From IMG/VR virus record IMGVR_UViG_3300029268_000083, positions 1 through 32,104 of that record: DNA of 32,104 nt; one strand, given 5' to 3'. Under the pieces are notes generated by a model. That model saw only the letters and a program-made list of their open reading frames with translations. It did no database searches and was not told the origin of the DNA. The translations under genes and the position numbers were made by a program. Below, one piece after another: positions 29,166-32,104 of the stretch. The DNA comes from a virus. Numbering within the stretch: the first letter of the stretch is position 1; each line of letters opens with the position of its first letter.

Positions 29166-29392
29166 CCAATTCAGAGTGGATGACAGTAAACCCATGCCGC
29201 CCTGACTGCCCTACAAAGGATGGACATTGCCCGCCGAACAGCCGTTTTCCTTGTGAAATGCGCCGAGAATTTGACGCTGAGGTTGAAGCACAACGCAAGC
29301 TGCTGGAATATCTTTATAAGCGCGTGTCTGATGGTGATTGGATATCCGCTACAGCAATCAAGCAAATGCTCAACCAACTGGAGGCCAAATGA
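29162..29392 (+). CDS. small Cys-rich early protein
   Basis: 76 aa. CRPDCPTKDGHCPPNSRFPC near the N-terminus is a four-cysteine cluster, then a helical KLLEYLYKRVSDGDWISATA and IKQMLNQLEAK. Starts and ends in the GGAGGCCAAATGA junction. No named family; metal binding is likely from the cysteines. Confidence 0.6.
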   Translation: MTNSEWMTVNPCRPDCPTKDGHCPPNSRFPCEMRREFDAEVEAQRKLLEYLYKRVSDGDWISATAIKQMLNQLEAK

Positions 29393-29571
29393 TCTACTGT
29401 CAAGGCTCCTACGGTTGGCAGGAGTGCCTTATCACCTGCGGGTGTGGTTATGAGGTTATAGGACTCTACAAGAGGGAAATGGACACAGGACGTAGTTATT
29501 ACGCCGATGCCACACAGGACATATTAGATAAGCCGTGCCCGGAGTGTGGCGATAAATTGGAGGACAAATGA
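29389..29571 (+). CDS. 60-aa zinc-ribbon-like protein
   Basis: The ATG at 29389 is used, not an upstream one, because GGAGGCCAAATGA marks the junction. Sequence MIYCQGSYGWQECLITCGCG then YEVIGLYKREMDTGR ends DKPCPECGDKLEDK: the CGCG and CPECG pairs form a zinc ribbon. Translation is coupled at both ends (13-nt junction). Unknown nucleic-acid-binding role. Confidence 0.62.
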   Translation: MIYCQGSYGWQECLITCGCGYEVIGLYKREMDTGRSYYADATQDILDKPCPECGDKLEDK

Positions 29572-30095
29572 CAGACATCATCCCTGTAAGCGACACCATC
29601 GAATTAACCATAGCAGAGAGCAATGTTGTTGACACCATGCAGTTAGCACGGCATGTCAAGAAGTGCTTTGTGAGGATGGGTGAGTTATTGAAGGCCAATA
29701 AAGACAACGCCTACTGGTCACAGTCAGGATATGAGAATTGGAGAGACTATGTGGAGCAGCTTGGCATAGGCGGCCAGGCCACGGCGTCAAGGTTGATAGC
29801 TGTTTATGAATTATGCGCCGGCGCAATTTTATCCGAGGACGAGGTTTATGAGATAGGGCTGGAGAAAATGAAGCTCTTACTGCCCCTGGCTAAAAAGGGG
29901 ATGCTGACGCCGGAGATCATCAGCCTGGCCAAGTCCTCCCCCAAGCGCGACCTCATGGCGCAGCTCGGGCTAAGGATCCCACACAACGACAGCAAGCACA
30001 GTGTGACCTGCTCAAGATGCGGTGCTGAGATCACCGGTGCCGCCTGGATTAAGAAAGATGGACATACCGCAGAAGATAAGACTGGAGGTATTTAA
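29568..30095 (+). CDS. hypothetical early protein with zinc knuckle
   Basis: 175 aa. The body is helical (NVVDTMQLARHVKKCFVRMG, WSQSGYENWRDYVEQLGIGG and MKLLLPLAKKGMLTPEIISL), in the manner of phage proteins with a 'W-x-x-Y-v-e-x-L-G' N-terminal pattern. The C-terminus VTCSRCGAEITGAAWIKKD provides a cysteine pair. DUF3102-like resemblance is possible but not certain. It overlaps the HNH gene by 38 nt. Confidence 0.58.
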   Translation: MTDIIPVSDTIELTIAESNVVDTMQLARHVKKCFVRMGELLKANKDNAYWSQSGYENWRDYVEQLGIGGQATASRLIAVYELCAGAILSEDEVYEIGLEKMKLLLPLAKKGMLTPEIISLAKSSPKRDLMAQLGLRIPHNDSKHSVTCSRCGAEITGAAWIKKDGHTAEDKTGGI

Positions 30096-30264
30096 CCGTG
30101 CGGGTGGGTTATGCGAAGTGTGCAAAGGCCCCGGCGGCTGGAGAGGATTATCAATGCACCATATCAAACTGCGGGCGCAGGGCGGCGAGCACACAGCGGA
30201 TAATTTGCGCCTGTTGTGCGGAGGGTGCCATTCGATCCAGCATGGAATACGGGAGGTCAAATGA
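30058..30264 (+). CDS. small HNH endonuclease
   Basis: 68 aa: GGLCEVCKGPGGW then LSMHHIKLRAQGGEHTADNL and RLLCGGCHSIQHG, i.e. C-X2-C ... HH ... N ... C-X2-C-H, the complete HNH core. ATG at 30058 is within the previous gene; an in-frame GTG at 30022 is an alternative. It could nick DNA for replication, packaging or homing; this one lies in the early region, unlike the HNH at 31651. Confidence 0.8.
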   Translation: MDIPQKIRLEVFNRAGGLCEVCKGPGGWRGLSMHHIKLRAQGGEHTADNLRLLCGGCHSIQHGIREVK

Positions 30265-30470
30265 GCGATTGGGAAGGTAGGTTTGAAATTGAATACTGGC
30301 CCTCTTTCGTAAAGTCCTCAAAGGATAAAGGCAGGTATCTAAGCCAATCAGAGAGGGAGCTGGTGCTGTCCTTTTTGAAACACGTTGATAGGTTGGTCAC
30401 GGAGCAAATGCACCAGGCCAAGCAGCCCATTATCGCGCCGGATATATTGGAAGGCGGGCCTGACGACTAA
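30261..30470 (+). CDS. hypothetical early protein
   Basis: 69 aa, starting in the GGAGGTCAAATGA junction. WEGRFEIEYWPSFVKSSKDK then GRYLSQSERELVLSFLKHVD and APDILEGGPDD: mixed helix/strand with an acidic tail. Not recognised; part of the same short-gene string. Confidence 0.55.
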   Translation: MSDWEGRFEIEYWPSFVKSSKDKGRYLSQSERELVLSFLKHVDRLVTEQMHQAKQPIIAPDILEGGPDD

Positions 30471-30481
30471 AGGAGGTGCCT

Positions 30482-30631
30482 ATGAAATGTTTTATGCACG
30501 ACCGGGAATGCGGGATAGGCTGCAGGGCATGGAGCGCAAGCCATGACTGCTGCCTGTTGTTAAGGTACATAGAGCAGATGGTTGAATGGGGCGAGGCTGA
30601 TGATATCGAAGAAGAGGCTGACTATGCCTGA
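30482..30631 (+). CDS. 49-aa Cys-rich protein
   Basis: Follows AAAGGAGG. MKCFMHDRECGIGCRAWSAS then HDCCLLLRYIEQMVEWGEAD: five cysteines around a C-x-AW core like the 23713 protein, then an acidic helix. The ribosome site and start overlap with the next gene (ATG at 30624) support translation. Probable zinc-binding small phage protein. Confidence 0.65.
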   Translation: MKCFMHDRECGIGCRAWSASHDCCLLLRYIEQMVEWGEADDIEEEADYA

Positions 30632-30812
30632 CTTCCTGGACTCGTTATCAGATCATGGCCGGGCTCAGTGGTATCAGCTCCTGCAGGAACTGGGCATTGC
30701 ATACAAAGCAAAGGATAAACAAAGGACGGTCAGTGTGAGCGCAAAGCTTGAGGACATTGAGGAGATAGGTAAATTGATGGCTCAGGCTCCCAGGAGGTCA
30801 AAGGATGAATAG
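30624..30812 (+). CDS. hypothetical early protein
   Basis: 62 aa, overlapping the Cys-rich gene by 8 nt. MPDFLDSLSDHGRAQWYQLL then QELGIAYKAKDKQRTVSVSA and KLEDIEEIGKLMAQAPR: an all-helical small protein. No family recognised. The start before it would give a longer frame, but the ATG at 30624 fits the neighbours. Confidence 0.55.
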   Translation: MPDFLDSLSDHGRAQWYQLLQELGIAYKAKDKQRTVSVSAKLEDIEEIGKLMAQAPRRSKDE

Positions 30813-31020
30813 ATACCCCATCGACATGCCGGAATATGCCAGCCAAAAGAACAGACTTAGTGGCATCATACGAGGCAAGCCCTTCATCCCTCACCATGAG
30901 GAAGTGGACAGCGCAAACAAAACAGGCACCACATACCATCCCTCTAAAGGCAACCCCTGTGTAACTGACCTTCACTTCCATAGTGAATGTTTAGCAGCGC
31001 CGTATAAATTGGAGGTGTAA
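30805..31020 (+). CDS. hypothetical early protein
   Basis: 71 aa, coupled with an 8-nt overlap and GGAGG just upstream. MNRYPIDMPEYASQKNRLSG then IIRGKPFIPHHEEVDSANKT and DLHFHSECLAAPYKLEV: His- and Pro-rich, no recognised domain. Ends immediately before the next ATG. Confidence 0.5.
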   Translation: MNRYPIDMPEYASQKNRLSGIIRGKPFIPHHEEVDSANKTGTTYHPSKGNPCVTDLHFHSECLAAPYKLEV

Positions 31021-31452
31021 ATGCAATTAAGCTACAGCAATAACTTAATACGTTTCACACTCAACAACTGGCTGGATATCAAGTCCGGGTGTGTATGCAT
31101 AGATAAGATGGCGGAGTTCACCAAGTCAGCAGGTAGAAAGAACCCGACTGAAAGCGCATTGATCTGGGCTGCTGATATAGACAGGGCGATTGATGCGTTA
31201 TCCCACGGTGAATGGTTAGCCATGGTCAGGGACTTAGGCCATGAAGGGTTAAGAGATCAGGCGCAGAAGTTACCCCGTGTGCAAAGAATAATAGTATTGG
31301 AGTGCATCTTTGCCGGCTGCCCTGGTTGTCCCAAACCAATGACATGTGCCAATGGTGGGATCATCAGTAAAATGAGAAGATGGTTAAATGGTGAGCCGGA
31401 GCCACCACCCAGGACAGCGCCACGCATTAAGCCGTTACAAGGAATCGTCTAA
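31021..31452 (+). CDS. candidate late-gene regulator (unknown)
   Basis: 143 aa with GGAGG just before it. NLIRFTLNNWLDIKSGCVCI, a helical SALIWAADIDRAIDALSHGE, QKLPRVQRIIVLECIFAGCP and a Cys group GCPGCPKPMTCANG. Last gene before the promoter/terminator at 31484-31560, where lambdoid phages place the antiterminator Q. The cysteine cluster would suit zinc-containing regulators. This is positional inference; no family match is claimed. Confidence 0.55.
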   Translation: MQLSYSNNLIRFTLNNWLDIKSGCVCIDKMAEFTKSAGRKNPTESALIWAADIDRAIDALSHGEWLAMVRDLGHEGLRDQAQKLPRVQRIIVLECIFAGCPGCPKPMTCANGGIISKMRRWLNGEPEPPPRTAPRIKPLQGIV

Positions 31453-31483
31453 TCAAGTCCCCCTATTCATATTCAATCTGAAT

Positions 31484-31512
31484 TTGACAATGTTAAACAA
31501 GTGTGCTAATAA
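31484..31512 (+). promoter_or_regulatory. candidate late promoter
   Basis: TTGACA at 31484-31489, 17-bp spacer, TAATAA at 31507-31512. Start expected near 31519, so the transcript meets the terminator hairpin within about 20 nt. It faces the tRNA and HNH gene and, on a circular map, the packaging genes. Confidence 0.75.
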
Positions 31513-31535
31513 TTAGTGTAGATTAGGAAAGTACA

Positions 31536-31560
31536 GCCCGCTTCGGCGGGTGTTTTTATT
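31536..31560 (+). terminator. intrinsic terminator in short leader
   Basis: Stem CCCGC-TTCG-GCGGG (UUCG tetraloop), a G-U pair below it, then GTTTTTATTT. It lies directly after the candidate late promoter and before the tRNA, so genes downstream need read-through or antitermination, or a separate promoter. Confidence 0.85.
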
Positions 31561-31563
31561 TAA

Positions 31564-31638
31564 CGCAGGGTAGAGCAGAGGAAGCTCGCCGGCCTCATAA
31601 CCCGGAGGTCAGTGGTTCGAATCCACTCCCTGCTACCA
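31564..31638 (+). tRNA. tRNA with CAT anticodon, initiator-like
   Basis: 75 nt: acceptor CGCAGGG / CCCTGCT (6 pairs, first pair C1-U72 unpaired), D arm GAGC / GCTC, anticodon loop CTCATAA (anticodon CAT, 31596-31598), variable AGGTC, T arm AGTGG-TTCGAAT-CCACT, discriminator A and encoded CCA. An unpaired 1-72 and a GC-rich anticodon stem resemble bacterial initiator tRNA(fMet). One C-C mismatch (31-39) is odd. Elongator Met or lysidine-modified Ile cannot be excluded from sequence. Confidence 0.85.
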
Positions 31639-31650
31639 AGGACAATCATC

Positions 31651-31995
31651 ATGCCATATAAACCAAATCGTCCATGCCGCGCACCCGGCTGTCCCCACCT
31701 GGTCAACAACACTACTGGCTACTGTCCTGTCCATAGTAAGCAGGCTGACATCAGGGGCAGTGCAGCAGAGAGAGGGTACGATAACACATGGGCGAAGATA
31801 CGCAGACAATTCCTGATGGCTAACCCATTGTGCTCTGTATGTCAGCAGGCAGGCAGGACACAGATAGCAGAGGTAGTCCACCACATCAACCGCAACCCTA
31901 AGGACTGCGATGTGTCTAACTTGGTTGGATTATGCGTTGACTGTCATGCTAAAGAGCACAGCAAAGATAAAAAGATACGGAATGTATTAGTTTAA
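31651..31995 (+). CDS. HNH endonuclease (packaging type)
   Basis: 114 aa from the ATG at 31651; an upstream in-frame start would lie in the tRNA. The N-terminal RPCRAPGCPHLV then GYCPVHSKQAD is a zinc-binding start; RGSAAERGYDNTWAKIRRQF, PLCSVCQQAG, VVHHINRNPKDCDVSNLVGL and CVDCHAKEHS complete the HNH. HNH nucleases of this form are normally next to terS and help cleave DNA during packaging. Here the methyltransferase and terS would follow on a circular map. Confidence 0.9.
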   Translation: MPYKPNRPCRAPGCPHLVNNTTGYCPVHSKQADIRGSAAERGYDNTWAKIRRQFLMANPLCSVCQQAGRTQIAEVVHHINRNPKDCDVSNLVGLCVDCHAKEHSKDKKIRNVLV

Positions 31996-32104
31996 GGTAG
32001 ATAGTTTATTTCTTACTTTTAGGGGATTAACTCATTTCCCCATTGCATCCAGCCATTCTTATCATGTCGTGCAAATAATTCAAGGTATGGGGCAGGGCTG
32101 CAAC

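Noticed and set aside
31564-31638. tRNA as an integration-site remnant (attL/attR)
   Set aside because: The tRNA is complete with its CCA and lies between phage genes, and no integrase or second copy is seen.
1-32104. CRISPR array, insertion sequence, retron or diversity-generating retroelement
   Set aside because: No regularly spaced repeats, transposase, reverse transcriptase or template/variable repeat pair was found on reading both strands.
31996-32104. Final 109 bases
   Set aside because: No gene or strong signal; only a weak 5-bp GGGGA/TCCCC pairing near 32021-32040. Probably the leader of a gene beyond the window.

Overview
The window is most of the genome of a tailed, temperate-type siphovirus (or prophage) with HK97-type head assembly. 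Almost every gene is on the + strand and tightly packed, with many 1-nt (TAATG/TGATG) or 4-nt (ATGA) stop-start overlaps and strong GGAGG ribosome-binding sites. Promoters look like TTGACA-17-TATTAT. The gene order is that of Siphoviridae-like phages of anaerobic bacteria. Several tail-protein styles resemble proteins I associate with Chloroflexota or Firmicutes phages, but the host cannot be fixed from this sequence. The methyltransferase gene runs off the left edge and no integrase is present, so the window is not the whole genome.

Layout. 1-2.9 kb: end of a DNA methyltransferase gene, then small (P27-type) and large terminase. 2.9-7.3 kb: small membrane protein, portal, prohead protease, major capsid protein, a probable capsid-associated protein and a 32-aa charged protein; two GC-rich hairpins bracket the last two. 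7.3-9.9 kb: head-tail connector region, including a connector with an inserted beta-rich domain, head closure, gp10-type tail completion and tail terminator. 9.9-12.9 kb: tail tube, tail-assembly chaperone pair with a GGGAAAC -1 frameshift site, and a short tape measure. 12.9-16.4 kb: a tail hub/baseplate protein divided over five stop-start-coupled cistrons, with duplicated modules and inserted adhesin-like domains. 16.4-19.3 kb: small tail-fibre proteins and a DUF2341-type receptor-binding protein. 19.4-20.8 kb: holin-like and lipoprotein genes, with no recognisable endolysin.

20.9-23.3 kb is the immunity/antirepressor region. Two BRO-family genes start almost identically; each follows a consensus promoter and a tiny, apparently leaderless gene. 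A minus-strand XRE repressor lies between them, and its 3' end runs antisense through a truncated copy of a small gene found intact at 23.7 kb. 23.3-26.9 kb: small early genes, a recombination-directionality-factor-like protein and a zinc-finger membrane protein. 26.9-29.2 kb: replication initiator with candidate origin repeats inside the gene, DnaB helicase and RusA resolvase. 29.2-31.5 kb: short zinc-binding and hypothetical genes; five junctions in the early region (25.05-30.26 kb) share the 13-mer GGAGGNCAAATGA. 31.5-32.0 kb: a consensus promoter followed within about 40 nt by a terminator, then a CAT-anticodon tRNA resembling initiator tRNA and an HNH nuclease. This looks like the start of the late operon that continues, on a circular map, into the methyltransferase/terminase genes at the left end.

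Most unusual points: the five-cistron duplicated tail hub, the repeated 13-nt gene junction, the twin promoter/small-gene/BRO cassettes around a rearranged repressor, the short-leader promoter-terminator-tRNA arrangement, and a lysis region without a recognisable endolysin.
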